Positions 23,271-34,998 of a stretch of DNA of 64,000 nt are shown here, piece by piece. Each line of letters starts with the position of its first letter. Within the stretch, counting starts at the first letter, position 1. Source of the stretch: Schistocerca nitens (lineage: Eukaryota; Arthropoda; Insecta; Orthoptera; Acrididae); contig NC_064614.1 of assembly GCF_023898315.1 (NCBI RefSeq), positions 703,252,720 through 703,316,719 on the forward strand, written 5' to 3'. Under the pieces are notes generated by a model. The model was given only the letters and a program-made list of their open reading frames with translations. It was not told the DNA's origin and did not search any database. A program made the translations under genes and the position numbers.

Positions 23271-24381
23271 CATGTGGCGGTCACACCTGTAGTGACAAGC
23301 AGTCCCTCTTGAAATATACCAAAGGTCTCACTGATGCCTTCACAGATCGTATTTACCCTCCTAATATTATACAAAAATACATCTCCCATGCTTATCTCTT
23401 CAGTCACCCACCACCTCCCAAACTACTACAGTCCAGCCACAGAGGAGCATTCCCCTATGACTCAGTGGCACCCAGATTAGCAACTGATTCACACTCTCCA
23501 ACAGGGTTTTGACTTCATCTCATTGTCATATACTCCAGTCTGGTCACAAGCATCACCTGTCCGATCAGAGGCAGGGCTATCCATGAAAACAGTCATGCAA
23601 TCTATGAGCTAAGCTGCAACCACTGCACTTCATTCTATATAGGCATGACCACCAACTAGCTGTCTATTGGCATGAATGGCCACTGACAAACTGTGCCCAA
23701 GAAACAGCTAAACCACCCTATTGCTGAGCATGCCGTCCAACATAACATACTTTATTTCAATCACTGCTTCACAGTTTGATCCATTCGGATCCTTCCTATC
23801 AACATTAGCTTTTCTGAATTGCACGGGTGGGAACTCTCCCTGCAATATATCCTTTGTTCATGTAACCCTCCTGGCCTCAACCTTCATTCGCCATTGTACT
23901 TATCCATCTAGCCCATTCCCTATTCCCATTGCAGCACTACCCATCCCTCTAACCCACTTTGGTCCTTTTCCACTTCCTCTGCCTTCCATCTAAACTCCTG
24001 ACTACATCTAGCTGTCCTACCCTCTCTTCACCCTGTCCCTGTACACTCCCACAAGCAGCATTTTTCTGTCTCGCTCCTCTACCCTGGTGTCCCTCCAGCC
24101 TCCCCTTCCCTGCCCATGCTTCCTCCTTATCCCCACTACCTGTTTGCTTCTCCCATCGGGTGCTTCTGCTTACTGTCTAGCTTCAGTAGCCAGGGACTGT
24201 GGTTGTGTGTATGTAGGCTGCATTTGTGTGGAAGTGTGTGTATGTTCTCTGTTTCTGACAAAGGCCTAGTTGTCTGAAAGCACACTTTCTGATAGTCTTT
24301 GTTGTGCCTATCTGTATCTTAGCATATCCACTATATGGTGAGTAGGAACTATCCTTTTCATAACATAACAAGTTATTTGTT

Positions 24382-24802
24382 ATGGCATCCAGACAAAATG
24401 AAATGTCTGCTATGCAAAATGATATAACCTCTAAACTGCCAAACTTAACAACCAACATATCAAATTTAACATTACAACAAAATAAAATGTTTAGTAAACA
24501 AAATGCTTTGTCAACTTATATAACAAATTTAGTGCTACAACAAAATGACATGTTATCTAAATTGACAAATTTTTTGGCACAGCAGGATACCTTGAAAAAT
24601 GAAATTACAGCATTGATAACTGCATCAACTTATATAACAAATTCAACGCTACAACAAACTGACATGTGGTCTGAATTGAAAAATTTGTTGTCACAGCAGG
24701 ATGCCTTGACAAATGAAACTACAGCATCGAAAACTGCATGTCAAAGTTCTCAGTTCTCTGAGACTGCAGACATGTGTGCAACAAGTTTTGTTTGCATGCG
24801 TG

Positions 24803-24854
<52 letters not shown>

Positions 24855-24891
24855 TACTGCTGACAAAGACCTTTATGGCCAAATGCTATAA
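24382..24891 (+). CDS. Coiled-coil-like ORF with a 114-bp tandem repeat, possibly gag N-terminus
   Basis: A 169-codon frame beginning MASRQNEMSAMQND. It is rich in Gln, Asn, Leu and Thr with heptad-like spacing. The nucleotides contain an exact-phase tandem duplication of 114 bp (24512-24625 and 24626-24739), giving two 38-residue units that start STYITN. From residue about 137 the frame runs into a (GT)n microsatellite (poly-Cys/Val), so the real protein would end earlier or be broken there. It lies upstream of a Ty3/gypsy-like element and could be its gag start. I recognise no homologue. It may not be a functional gene. Confidence 0.35.
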
Positions 24892-24946
24892 TTGTGTGAA
24901 TCTTTTCGTTGTGCCTATCGCGACTCAGCATCTCCGCTACACCTGA
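24794..24946. repeat. (GT)n microsatellite joined to a Penelope-type 3' end
   Basis: About 24 GT units (24805-24852) are followed by a sequence ending GCGACTCAGCATCTCCGCTA, the same terminal block seen at the ends of the Penelope copies (24255-24340) and the fold-backs at 29664-30235 and 53564-53827. It is probably a severely truncated insertion. Confidence 0.6.
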
Positions 24947-25559
24947 TACAATATAATAATTATATGTTGGACAGCCACAAGTAAAAGAGTCTTTTTCGTA
25001 ACCTACATATAAAATAGATCATTTTACTGCCAAGTGAGAGACTGAGATAAAAATTCAATTTGATACATAAAGAGAAAATTTTTCCAAAATTTTTCTGAGT
25101 TGATTTCAAGTAATGAAGCAAGTATAAATGAAAGATAAGATGCAGAATTATTGTCTGTTATTCAGCTTGCAGTTACGGAAGTGTTATCTTGGGGAGGCAC
25201 TTGGGGGGGGGGAGTAATTAATATAGAATTACGCTGAATTTGAACTGCACTAAGCAAAGGTTTACCATAGTGTGAGATAGAGTCGCATCACAAATCAGCA
25301 GTATATAACAGAAACTGTCAGTGGTTAAGCAGAAAGTGAATGACACACTGTCCTCTGTTGTTGGGATAGGCAATGAAAATATTAGTACTGTGTCATATGA
25401 GGGAAGGTAGAGTAATGATGTAAATCACACAGGTGTGTCATCTAATGGTGTATCACACAGGATGGGCGCAACACCTCCATTGTCATCTGTTTTATTAGAT
25501 GAGAGTTAATTAAAGCACAGACAGTTCAAGTTTTACCCCTCACAAAACAGGTACTCATC

Positions 25560-26450
25560 TTGTTGTTATTATCAAGCCATTGAAGTTGTCTTTCCAAGGT
25601 CTGGACTATTCAGGGAGAAGCAGCCCTTTGGATAGCGGAGACTGCTGAGAATTGTCAAACTTACAAACAGTTCAAAAACGAATTCTTATCAAAATACTGG
25701 TCCAGTTGTGCACAAAGAAGAATTATAAGGAGGTATTTAACCCTGAACCCTTTAACAATATGCAAGGAAGTCTACACAAGTATATCAAAAAGTTTATGAA
25801 TAAGATGTAGTATTGGTTCAAGCCAATATAACACAGGGACATTTTACAGATATTAAAAGCAAAATTCCTGCTTGATTTAATGGGAAAATAAGTCCATGTT
25901 CTGCAAACCCATTTTGACCACATCATGTGTAAGCTAGATTCATTTCATCTGATATGTGAAGATTCAAAATTGACCAATTACAATAACAGTGCGGCTCAGT
26001 CCTCTCCACTGTGCATGCAATCTTACAATCATGGAGGCTGAGAGACAACTTTGTGATGAAGGTGGCATCACCCTTACTGTGTAACACACAACTGGTTGAT
26101 CGCAGTTCAGTTAATTTTAACAGGAAGAGAAAAAATGTTAACAGGTATCACCCTGGTTACTATGGTAATGGACAGGGCACTGGCAGAACAACAACAATCC
26201 CCAAATGGAAACTGCAGCCAACCAAACATGAGCAATGCTAACATGCAAGAAACTCCAGTACAAAATTGTCCCATTGATATCAATTGGCAGACATAAAATC
26301 CAACAGAAAACATTACTGAGGTGGCGGAAGAGTGATACCCCACAACCTTGATGCCCCACAATGACAGCTACAACAAATTAAATTGACCTACATTATGCCC
26401 TCAAATTTTGATGATGGAGTAGTGTCATGGCAATGTATGCAACCCAGTAA
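25560..26450 (+). pseudogene. Ty3/gypsy gag remnant
   Basis: Shifting frames read SLHKYIKKFMNKM, then AKFLLDLMGK, then THFDHIMCKLDSFHLICEDSKL (25840-25970), typical of retrotransposon capsid regions. A basic stretch around 26110-26260 (NFNRKRKNVNRYHPGYYGNG) resembles the nucleocapsid side. No CCHC knuckle is preserved. Confidence 0.5.
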
Positions 26451-26559
26451 ATCTATTATGTTACAACAAAGACATGAACACTAGGAAAGAATTAACAACT
26501 GACCGCTAGAAATGCCATAATCATAATAAAGAAATTGTTCAAGCTACTGTGCATGTTGT

Positions 26560-27900
26560 TATAGGTAACATACCAACTACAATTATCTGGATATGGGTGC
26601 TATGGTGAATTTTATGTCAACCAGTTTATTTAGTAGTATTCATAAGTCACAAGAGTACCCATGTTTCCTGTACAGAATTGAAAAATTATAGGAGGTATTA
26701 GTTTTAAGATTGCCAAATGTCAAAATGCAAATGCAGATGGAAGTAGTAGTAGGAAATGGAGTTACAAACCACCCACTTGTAATTGTAAGTGGGTTAATTA
26801 TAGAACACATTTTTGGCATTGAATTCCTAAGGGAGAGGGATACAGTGGTCAAATTCTCCTCAGGCAAATGCTTTCTAAACATCGGTTGTAAAAATATTGT
26901 AGCTGACTTGGTAATAACAAAGACAGAGCAGGGCAAATATTGCCAAGGCTTAAAGGTAAATTTCATTAAGGCAAAGACTACATACACTGGCAGCATACCT
27001 GCACACTGTAGCCTGATTGAGAATAGTGAAAGTCAAATAAAGGATAAGGTTATAGAGTTTACAACCATTGACTCCTTGCAACAGGCAGAATTAAAGAAGT
27101 TGCTTTTTAAGTAAGTAAATTATTTGAGAAAAAAACAGGTATTATTAACATGTATCAGTATCAAACCGGAGTTATCCCCCATGAAATATACTGTCAGAAT
27201 ATCTACTCCATCCCATGGGGCAAGAGAGCAGTGGTCGCTAAAGAAATATGGTAAAAGCTCAAGTGGAGAATTATAGAGGCCTCAATGTCACACTGTTGCA
27301 GCCCTCTATTAACTGTGGCAAAGACCAGAAAAAAAGTGGACCTAATTTTATATACAAAAACATCTACAAAATTATTTTACCTGTATGATCTAGACTAGAG
27401 AATTTAGATGAAGAGTAGCAAAAATTTCATGGCGTTAAGTACCTTAACAGCATCATTTTGAGATATTCGTACTATCTGATAAGCCTATCAAAGGAATTCA
27501 GAAAATATACTGCTTTCATATTTGGAGTAAGGAGTTATCAATTTTGTGTAAATGTAAATTCAGTTGCATTCATTACTGCCTTGGACACAGTCTTAGGTCA
27601 TGACTCCCTAGATAAAGTAGCTTTAAATATTTATTGTCTATTATGCCATTCCTGCATGGTAGGAGGATGTAAATTTCTTGGAAAGAACACTGTGTAAGTT
27701 TTCAGAAACAGGAGTTAAAGCAAACCTACATAAGTCAAAATTTGTAGTGGATAAGGTTAAATTTCTAGGCCATATAATCACTTCCACAGGAATAACAACA
27801 GATCCAGACAAAATCAATACTACAAAAAATTTTCCTTATCCACGAACTGAAAAATAGATTAAGTCATTTTTTGGCCTACGGCTCATTTTTATGATGTTTT
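26560..27900 (+). pseudogene. Ty3/gypsy protease and reverse transcriptase remnants
   Basis: Around 26590 MGAMVNF stands where an aspartic protease would have D-T/S-G-A. The best open piece (26710-27114) includes HPLVIVSGLIIEHIFGIEFLRE, the usual end of the protease domain, and a linker to the RT. At 27480-27690 come EFRKYTAFIF and AFITALDTVLGHD, then at 27740-27880 KSKFVVDKVKFLGHII, TTDPDKI and FFGL, which are RT palm/thumb and connection motifs. The catalytic YVDD box is not intact (bases around 27640 read IYCLL). Confidence 0.65.
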
Positions 27901-27959
27901 ATACCTAATCAACTTCTGAATAGCACAGCTTTATTACTCTAATTAAAGAAAAATGCACC

Positions 27960-28420
27960 ACAGGTGTAGACAAGTAACTGTCGGAAAGATTTTGATTCAA
28001 TAAAACATGCTTTAGTTAAGTCTGATGTTTTATGTCATACCCAAGGATTTCTGTGTTGTTACTAATGCCTCACTCACTGGCTTGGGAACATGTTTATTTC
28101 AAGTTAATGAAGAGCATGGCAAGCAAAAGATGTGTTATAAGTTTTGCCAGCCACACATTATCAGAAAGTAGCTGTAGTTTGAATGTTTATGAAGTTCAGT
28201 TACTATATTTATTGAAAAAACATCAAAGACTTCTCTAATTGTCGAGCATTTAGCTTTATTATGTCCTGTAAACTACTCCATGCATGCTTGGCCTGTTCGC
28301 CACTATTTTCACTAGAGTATAGTTTCTAAATTGCATATACTTCTGGAAAAGATAATACAGTGGCAGTGCTCTATCGCTTCTTACCTGAGTACAGAAACCA
28401 TTGATTATTGAATATTGCTA
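27960..28420 (+). pseudogene. Ty3/gypsy RNase H remnant
   Basis: Fragments read VTNASLTGLGTCLFQVNEEHGK (about 28058-28125; D-A-S of RNase H altered to N-A-S), then SFASHTLSES (about 28150) in another frame. The position directly behind the RT and ahead of the integrase supports the call. Confidence 0.55.
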
Positions 28421-28429
28421 ATGAAAGAC

Positions 28430-29080
28430 AGTAACTACATACAGTGTTATTTAGATAAGTGCAAAAACATGACTGATTTGCAAAATGTTGACCAGTACTG
28501 GCATAAATTTAAAATAGTTCTTTAAGCAAATCCTACTGAAAAATTAAAAAAACATTTCAAAATACACAATGACGTGCTATTCTATAGATGTGATACATGG
28601 TGTGTTTGCCTTCTAGCCGCATGTGAGGATGTATCAATTCTGTACATGCTTTGTACATGGGGCATTAAAGCATAACTAGATGTGCAAGAAAGGTCAATTT
28701 GTAACACCAGTGAACAAAAGTTGTTGCATGGAATTGCCTCCTGCCATACCAACAAAACCCCTACAAATCATTTCAATTGATATTGCAGGACCTTTGTCAA
28801 ATGAAAGAGACAGGGTTCAATACATAGTAGTTCTTTGTGATATTTTGCACAAAGTATGCTAAGTTATATGCTACAAAATCTAAAGCAATCTTTAACAGAA
28901 TTATGAACTATTACATACCTACAGGTGGCAAGCCTGCTGCCTCGCTGTCACACAGTACATCAAACTTCTTGCCAAGTATGGAGAACACTTATACCTGAAT
29001 ACCAGATTAAATAAATACTAATATCAAGATTTCACCTAGAACATAACCCCCATGGCAAGAACTTTTTATGAAATGCATAT
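28430..29080 (+). pseudogene. Ty3/gypsy integrase remnant
   Basis: The open piece 28680-28862 reads CKKGQF, then PLQIISIDIAGPLSNERD and YIVVLCDILHK. This is the end of the zinc-binding domain and the first catalytic Asp of the integrase core. Continuing fragments (YATKSKAI, TGGKPAASLS) follow in a shifted frame to about 28980. Further catalytic residues are not recognisable. Confidence 0.65.
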
Positions 29081-29189
29081 GTTTATACAGTCAACAGACA
29101 TGTCGGGTAGAATATCTAGAGTTACTCGAACAGATCATAAATAATTTTCCTCTGTACACAATACAATACACTCCAGCTGAACTGTAAAA

Positions 29190-29424
29190 ATGTAAATGTC
29201 GTGTGACTAGAGCCTCCCGTCGGGTAGGCTGTTCACCGGGTGCAAGTCTTTCAATTTGACACCATTTCAGTGACTTGCGCATCAATGGGGATGAAATGAT
29301 GATGATTAGGACAACACAATATCCAGTCCCTGAGCGGAGAAAATCTCCATCCCAGCCGGGAATCAAACCCGGGCCCTGAGGAATGACATTCTGTCGCGCT
29401 GACCACTCAGCTACCTGTGGGCAG
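29190..29424 (-). repeat. tRNA-derived SINE
   Basis: On the minus strand the A-box-like TAGCTGAGTGGTCAGCG is at 29413-29397 and the B-box GGGTTTGATTCCC at 29370-29358. Downstream are ATCATCATCATTTCATCCCC and CTAGTCACACGACAT. The tRNA-like head and body layout is that of a common insect SINE and not a functional tRNA gene: the acceptor stem does not pair. Confidence 0.85.
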
Positions 29425-29663
29425 ACCTGCTGAACTATTATGCAAGACAAAAGAGAAGAATGATTGGATGGATCTGCTACCACATCTTCAGAGAGAAGAA
29501 TGTTGCTGAAAAGAGAAGGTAAGATAAATCTTAGTCACATTCAGCAAACAGGTACACTTGAGAAAAGCCTACTATGACAAGAAATTATGACAAATGCACA
29601 GGTCTTATCCTAAAACCAAACCAGTTAAGGGATTGTACAGCCAGAAGACCTTAAAAAATATCT

Positions 29664-30235
29664 AACAATATTATGAAAAGGGAAGTTGCTATTTACCACA
29701 TGGCTGAGTTGCAGATAGGCACAACAAAAAGACTGTCACAGGTAGCTCTCGGATAACAAGGCTTTTAAATTTCTTAAATACACGAGTCATGTGACTCTGC
29801 TGCTGACAACATGATTCGTGCCTATGCTGTTATTTATATATATTTAACAATGCTGGTGCTGATTTTCCATTTAACCTTTGACGATGTCGCTATGGATGTA
29901 GGACATTAGGACATTGTTTTCATATAACAGATCTGAAGATGGTTATTATAGACCAAAACCGGTAATTTGTCGACAGAAAATTTCATGACATAAAGTAAAG
30001 GAAATTTATTCTATATACGGGTCACTGTTTTATTCGCGACAATGTCGCAGATTGTGAAACAAGGCTTTTGTCAAAAATAGGCGACACACACACACACAAA
30101 ACGCATCTCACACACACGACTGCAGACTCTGGCAGCTGAAGCCTATTTGCAACTCAGCATCTCCACTATATGGCGAGTAACAACTTTCCTTTTCATAATA
30201 TTGTCACATTCCATCCTGGATTTTCCATTGTTTAA
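29664..30235. mobile_element. Fold-back element made of inverted Penelope-type 3' ends
   Basis: The left arm begins ACAATATTATGAAAAGG at 29664 and contains GATAGGCACAACAAAAAGACTG. The right arm is its inverted match ending CTTTTCATAATATTGT and CCATCCTGGATTTTCCATTG by 30235. The same terminal sequence caps both Penelope copies at 19951 and 24372. A 291-bp insertion flanked by a 12-bp repeat (29767-30057) sits inside. Confidence 0.7.
29767..30057. mobile_element. Retroposon-like insertion with 12-bp target duplication
   Basis: The 12-mer AACAAGGCTTTT occurs at 29755-29766 and again at 30058-30069, flanking a 291-bp insert. The insert contains TCTGAAGATGG and GACCAAAACCGGTAAT, which I remember as a dispersed insect repeat tail. 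No coding motif. The long duplication suggests target-primed retroposition. Confidence 0.55.
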
Positions 30236-31444
30236 TTAAAAAATACCTACAGGGATGGTTGATATTATTCATATATTAAATTAAGTACTTCTGTACCCAT
30301 GAATTAATAAATGTGTTTTAGCAATTAACTTAGTAACTGATGTTTAGAGAAGGTTATTGAGCCACATGCAGGTGCAGTATCCTTATGGATTAAAAGCAGA
30401 GTTTGTAGTTAGCACTATTGGTACTAAAACATTTGTTAGCGATCGGTAAAGAATAGAAAGACGTTCATACCTATATATGGCTAGACTCCTTACTGTGAAA
30501 ATGGTATATTATGTTGTCTGAAATGTAAGTATTTTGCTCTAAGTAATATTTCTTTATATATTGGTGACACAAATGAAATTAAAGATTAGCACAAAAAAGG
30601 GCATGCCCTGTTAACCATTATTTGTAAATGAACAGAAACTCATGTTACTATAAGTTAAAAATAGAAAGTTGATTTAGTATAACCCTTCAGTGGGCAACCT
30701 ATGTGTGAATAAAGTGTGCCAACCACAAATGACATTGTCTTGCAGCATTTCATTCTTGTTTTACAATTGTGAGCCCATACTTATTCCTTCATTATTCCCT
30801 CAGCTAACACAATGATAAGTTGCATTGTCATATGTCAAAGCAAGTAGCAGTAATATAAAATAAACTATGAGCTAAGTGGGAAAATGCCCCAGATTTCAAG
30901 CTAGCAGCAAAATCCCACAATGAGGCAATTGCTACAAGATAATTAGTAATTGAATAAGCATTTGCCTGGAATCTGACTCAACTGTGCTGGGAGGGTCATT
31001 ATTGTGGGGTAGCACCTGTACACAACAGAGTGATGTAATGAAAGTTTATTTTATTATTGTTTAATTAAACAGTGAGTTAGCTATATAACATAAGTTCATT
31101 TTATCAACATTTAATTATACTAACATTAAATTATTGATTTAAGTTTAAACTGTGATTTTGTTCATATATATTTACTTTTGTAACATAAAGATAGCTGTTC
31201 TTTACATGTGTGCAAAGTATCCCACATGCCCACTCATGTTATGAAAACTGGTAAGCTCGTTCAAGGGTTAACAGTATTCAAAGCCATGTAAATAGTGACT
31301 AACTAACTAACTAACCTTAGCAATGTAAGTGAGCTTTCAATGGTTACATTTGTCTTAGAATCACATGAGTTCTAAGTCAGTGTTGTGCCCAGATTTGAGC
31401 ATGTTGTTTGTTCTTTCTCTATTTTTGCCAATTTGGTTTTGACT
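30236..31444. other. AT-rich stretch without recognised genes
   Basis: No convincing coding or TE motif on either strand. It contains a short CTAA-type microsatellite near 31297-31316. Confidence 0.35.
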
Positions 31445-31729
31445 TCCAGAATGAGATCTTCACTCTGCAGTGGAGTGTGTGCTGATATGAAACTTCCTTG
31501 CAGATTAAAACTGTGTGCCGGACTGACACTTGAACTCGGGAGGTTCGCAGGAGAGCTTCTGTAAAGTTTGGAAGGTAGGAGACGAGGTACTGGCAGAAGT
31601 AAAGCTGTGAGGACGGGGCGTGAGTCGTGCTTGGGTAGCTCAGTTGGTAGAGCACTTGCCCGCGAAAGGCATAGGTCCCGAGTTCGAGTCTCTGTCCGGC
31701 ACACAGTTTTAATCTGCCAGGAAGTTTCG
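31445..31729. repeat. tRNA-like repeat with 33-bp inverted ends
   Basis: Near-perfect inverted repeats (32 of 33 bp) at 31490-31522 and 31695-31727 surround a tRNA-like module on the plus strand (31627-31702). The preceding CCAGAATGAGATCTTCACTC belongs, from memory, to the same dispersed family. Confidence 0.75.
31627..31702 (+). other. tRNA-like cloverleaf inside the repeat
   Basis: The sequence can fold with GTGC/GCAC at the acceptor end and a D stem GCTC/GAGC. It has an anticodon stem TTGCC/GGCAT with a 7-nt loop CGCGAAA, and a T arm around GTTCGAG. The A-box TAGCTCAGTTGG and B-box AGTTCGAGTCT are clear. The base before the anticodon position is G instead of the invariant T, and the anticodon would read CGA (Ser) without the long variable arm of tRNA-Ser. 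I take it as a SINE-type tRNA relic. Confidence 0.5.
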
Positions 31730-34700
31730 TTTGGTTTTGACCTGATAAAAATACACAAAGGTTAATTTTGTACTACGAATGAATGATGTTGTCCTAGCCT
31801 ACACAAATGTTGCTTCATTGAGAACACAAAGGTTTTACAAAATGAGGCAGGAATCAAAAAAGAAAACTAGTTTATTGATTTCAAATTTATTTCTGTAATG
31901 GTATATGGATGTAATTTCTACATAATGATGTATGCTCTTAATTCTATAAAAATATTGTACCTGTGTTTTACTTTACTAAAAAAGTTGAGATCTAAGTGAC
32001 ACAAAAACATGTACTGATAATAATATGTACTGATAAACTGTGATTCAGTGAATTCAGTTTCTGAAAGGTTATTATGTGAGTCAGTATGCAATGAAGATAT
32101 GGGACAGTGATAAGCACACATTGTGAAAAGTTAAGGCACACTCAAGCTAGCACTGTGTTAGGACATGTTGAAATGGACAACAAAAAACTAAAATGCTGAT
32201 GGAAGCTCCATGAATAATCATGCACTTCTATGAGATGAACTTTGCAATATGCTCTCCTCTTGTAGCACTGTGCAAGATGATGAAGTTTTCTTTGTCAGTT
32301 GTGGGCCTATTTTATACACACTTTTACATGTGTGAAGGAACTCAGATGCTCGATGCACAAACATCACAGTGACTTGCTGGCTTGGCTAACCATTCTGCAG
32401 GTCACGCGTCTAACCTGATTCTCGTGAAATTCTGGGTGTGCCATCATTTTTTTATTTGAACTGTACATTCAAAATAATGAAATACTGCCCTATAGAGACA
32501 TTTATGCAGTTCATGTTGTGGATTTAATTGCAAAACTGGTTTCAGCTCTGTGAGCTCATTCATCACAAACCTTGGTGGTTTAAACCACCATGTACTGGAC
32601 ACTGAGTAATACTCTGTAGATGAAATATATAAAAGATCGCCCCATGCTAGCATGGATCCACTTCATGTATTTCATTTATCCTTAGTAATTTCTGTTTTTA
32701 TGAAAATTTCACTTGTGTGTTAACAAAGAATTTCCTTTTAGTACAATTACATTACATAGTAGTAATTCTATTGTAAGACTGTTGCATGTAATCTGATAAC
32801 AATGGAACATCTTATGGCACTGTAAGGTACAACCCAAGATATGATGATGTGCCCTTCCTGCTGGCCAGCATCAATCTCTGTCAGGATCCTGACTACAGAG
32901 ATGGGTGCCCAAGATGACTGACAACATGGCCTACACTATGACCTTGGATTCAACATACCAAGTCATCTCCAGCATAAACATTCAACCATCAGCACCATCA
33001 GCATCTCCTGACTTTTGACACTCACTGTTATAAAACACAATCTGTAAATGTTATTTCACTGCACTTATCCTACATATTATATGCTGTTCATACAATTCTG
33101 TCTGTGAGAAACAATGGAAAAGATATAATAATAATGACATTAGCTAATAGTTTGTATACATATATTTGTTAATTACATCAAATAAAATTTTTTTGACAAA
33201 TTTGAGAGGTGCAAACCAGAACTGTAAAATGCATACTGAATGATAATTTTGCTGAGCACTACATTATGATAAATTGTTTTTTTTGAAAACCATATTCAAT
33301 GACAGAATTTGCACCTGTAATATATTCTGTGCTGTTCACATTGTTAAATGTGCATTACATCTCTAATTCCGTGAAGTGTTAACATCTGTAGGTCTCATTG
33401 CAGTTTCTCAGGTTTTCTGTTGACTACCCCAAATGGGAGAGCTGCAAATATTCACCTAAATAGTTCTGAGCATAACAATCAGTCCTGAATTTGCTCATGA
33501 TTTACCTGAATCAACTGCAACTGCTACCATGAATTATTCTTTATCTAAACAAACCAATCATCTAGCAAAGCTACAATTGCTAATATTGTTACACTATGCC
33601 AAACACTGAGCCCCTAAATGCTGTACCACTTCTAAAATGTGTAAAAGACATTGTCTTCAACATTCAAGGGGGCTAGGGAGCAGTGTAGAATCACTATATT
33701 TTGCTGTTTCAGATACAAACCAGTATGTTTGAAATAGAATTTACCTCTGTATATTGAATTAATACCTTTTACCAATTTTCAGTTGTATTTTTTTAAAGCA
33801 GATTGTTCTTCTTGGTGCTAAGCCTTTTCGGGTGATTGTCATGCTGTAAGATTGTATACCTTTTTTGTTCTGTAATCTTTCTTGAATAATAACAGATATG
33901 AGCTTAACTATGTTTTTGTTTACCAATAATGTGAATGATCTTTTTTACTAATAATGTATAAAGCTTGTGTTAATGTTTCAGCGCAGCATTAAATTCTTTG
34001 AAAGTGGCTGGTTTGGTCATGTAATGATCACACACTATCACGTGCTATTGTTTATGCATTTTCATTTCTACAAGTTAAGCCAACAATCTAATGTTCATTA
34101 TGAAATCAGATTAGCACAGTTATTATCATGTGAATCATTCTGTTGCATTGAAACTAAAATTAACACTGTTGTATCAGCAGACTTTTCCAGTCTCCAAGTC
34201 AACTTCTGAGCTTGCAGAGTAATTTACAAAATGATAACAAGTATTTAATCAATTGAAGGGATTAGACGTAACAGGAGAACTTGATTCTAGTCCAACAAAT
34301 GTAAAAGGTAAGTTCTCATGACTTTAGCATTATCATGCTGTCATCTGTGTGATGCAGTCTTGTCTCGTGAAGATTTTACTTCTAATTAAAAAAAGTCCAA
34401 ACATTGCCTCATTGTTCAAGTTGTCTGCTATGCATCCACTTCTTTGCTCAGCAATTTGTGCAATCTTTACTGTGATAAAATGCAACAGAAAAATTACACA
34501 CTAATGTGCCTATTGGTAAAACTGTATCTACATAACAAAGTAACAATGAAATTTTGTTCACAAATTTCAGAATAATATCAGCGTACAATCCTGATTTTCT
34601 TCTGTAATTTCTGCAGGGATAAGGCTGGCAATATCATTTTGTTATCTGGCAATTTTGAGCTACATATTTCATAACACAGCATTTCAGAGACTATGCCCAA

Positions 34701-34842
34701 AACTGGGAAATACTTAATGGAACACAAAAGACAATTGTTTTCACAACTTTATTAAAAAATGCTGTATGTTAACAACCACAGATCAATAAGTGCGAGAATG
34801 TCATAGGCTGCAGAATCTAATACAATACAGGCTGTTTTCTTC
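31730..34842. other. AT-rich intergenic stretch
   Basis: I found no exon-like conservation, transposase, RT or RNA gene here. Short open frames at 32444-32653 (minus) and 33967-34209 (plus) have no recognisable motif and an ordinary AT-rich composition. Confidence 0.35.
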
Positions 34843-34844
34843 TA

Positions 34845-34882
<38 letters not shown>
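34843..34882. repeat. (TA)n followed by a T16 run
   Basis: TA repeats at 34843-34866 run into 16 T at 34867-34882. Read on the minus strand this is a poly(A) tail followed by TA repeats, at the 3' end of the possible retrocopy at 34883-35300. Confidence 0.8.
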
Positions 34883-34998
34883 GTCCTTCATATTAATTTC
34901 TAGTGGTTTGCTGAGGAGCTCCAGGTATACATCTTTTTCAGTTGGTCTGATGTCAGGCTATTTTACTGTTGTGTTATTAATCTGCTAAAGCATCAATA

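Larger units (their letters stand above)
21866..24372 (+). mobile_element. Penelope-like element, longer copy (plus), with SINE insertion
   Basis: It begins upstream of the RT with LKNDRSLIILPADKGSTTVV (about 22012-22072), a hallmark of Penelope-like RTs. Further on come MPIGTCMPQCYANLFMGHL (22898), WFRFINDLSVTW (catalytic Asp pair reduced to ND), STSIHIKPTNHQQY, and the GIY-YIG motif FYIGMT (23633-23650). The 3' end near 24255-24372 is the inverted match of 19951-20070. A SINE with a 13-bp target duplication splits it at 22657-22859. Confidence 0.82.
24380..29090 (+). mobile_element. Ty3/gypsy-like LTR retrotransposon, heavily eroded
   Basis: Gag, protease, RT, RNase H and integrase segments follow in the canonical order on the plus strand, all with stops and shifts. 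No LTRs, primer-binding site or target duplication could be identified, so both borders are approximate. Confidence 0.65.

Noticed and set aside
24805-24852. Poly-Cys/Val reading frames across the GT repeat
   Set aside because: They are microsatellite translations on both strands, not protein.
29091-29483. 130-codon minus-strand frame
   Set aside because: It overlaps a SINE with clear A and B boxes; the frame is incidental.
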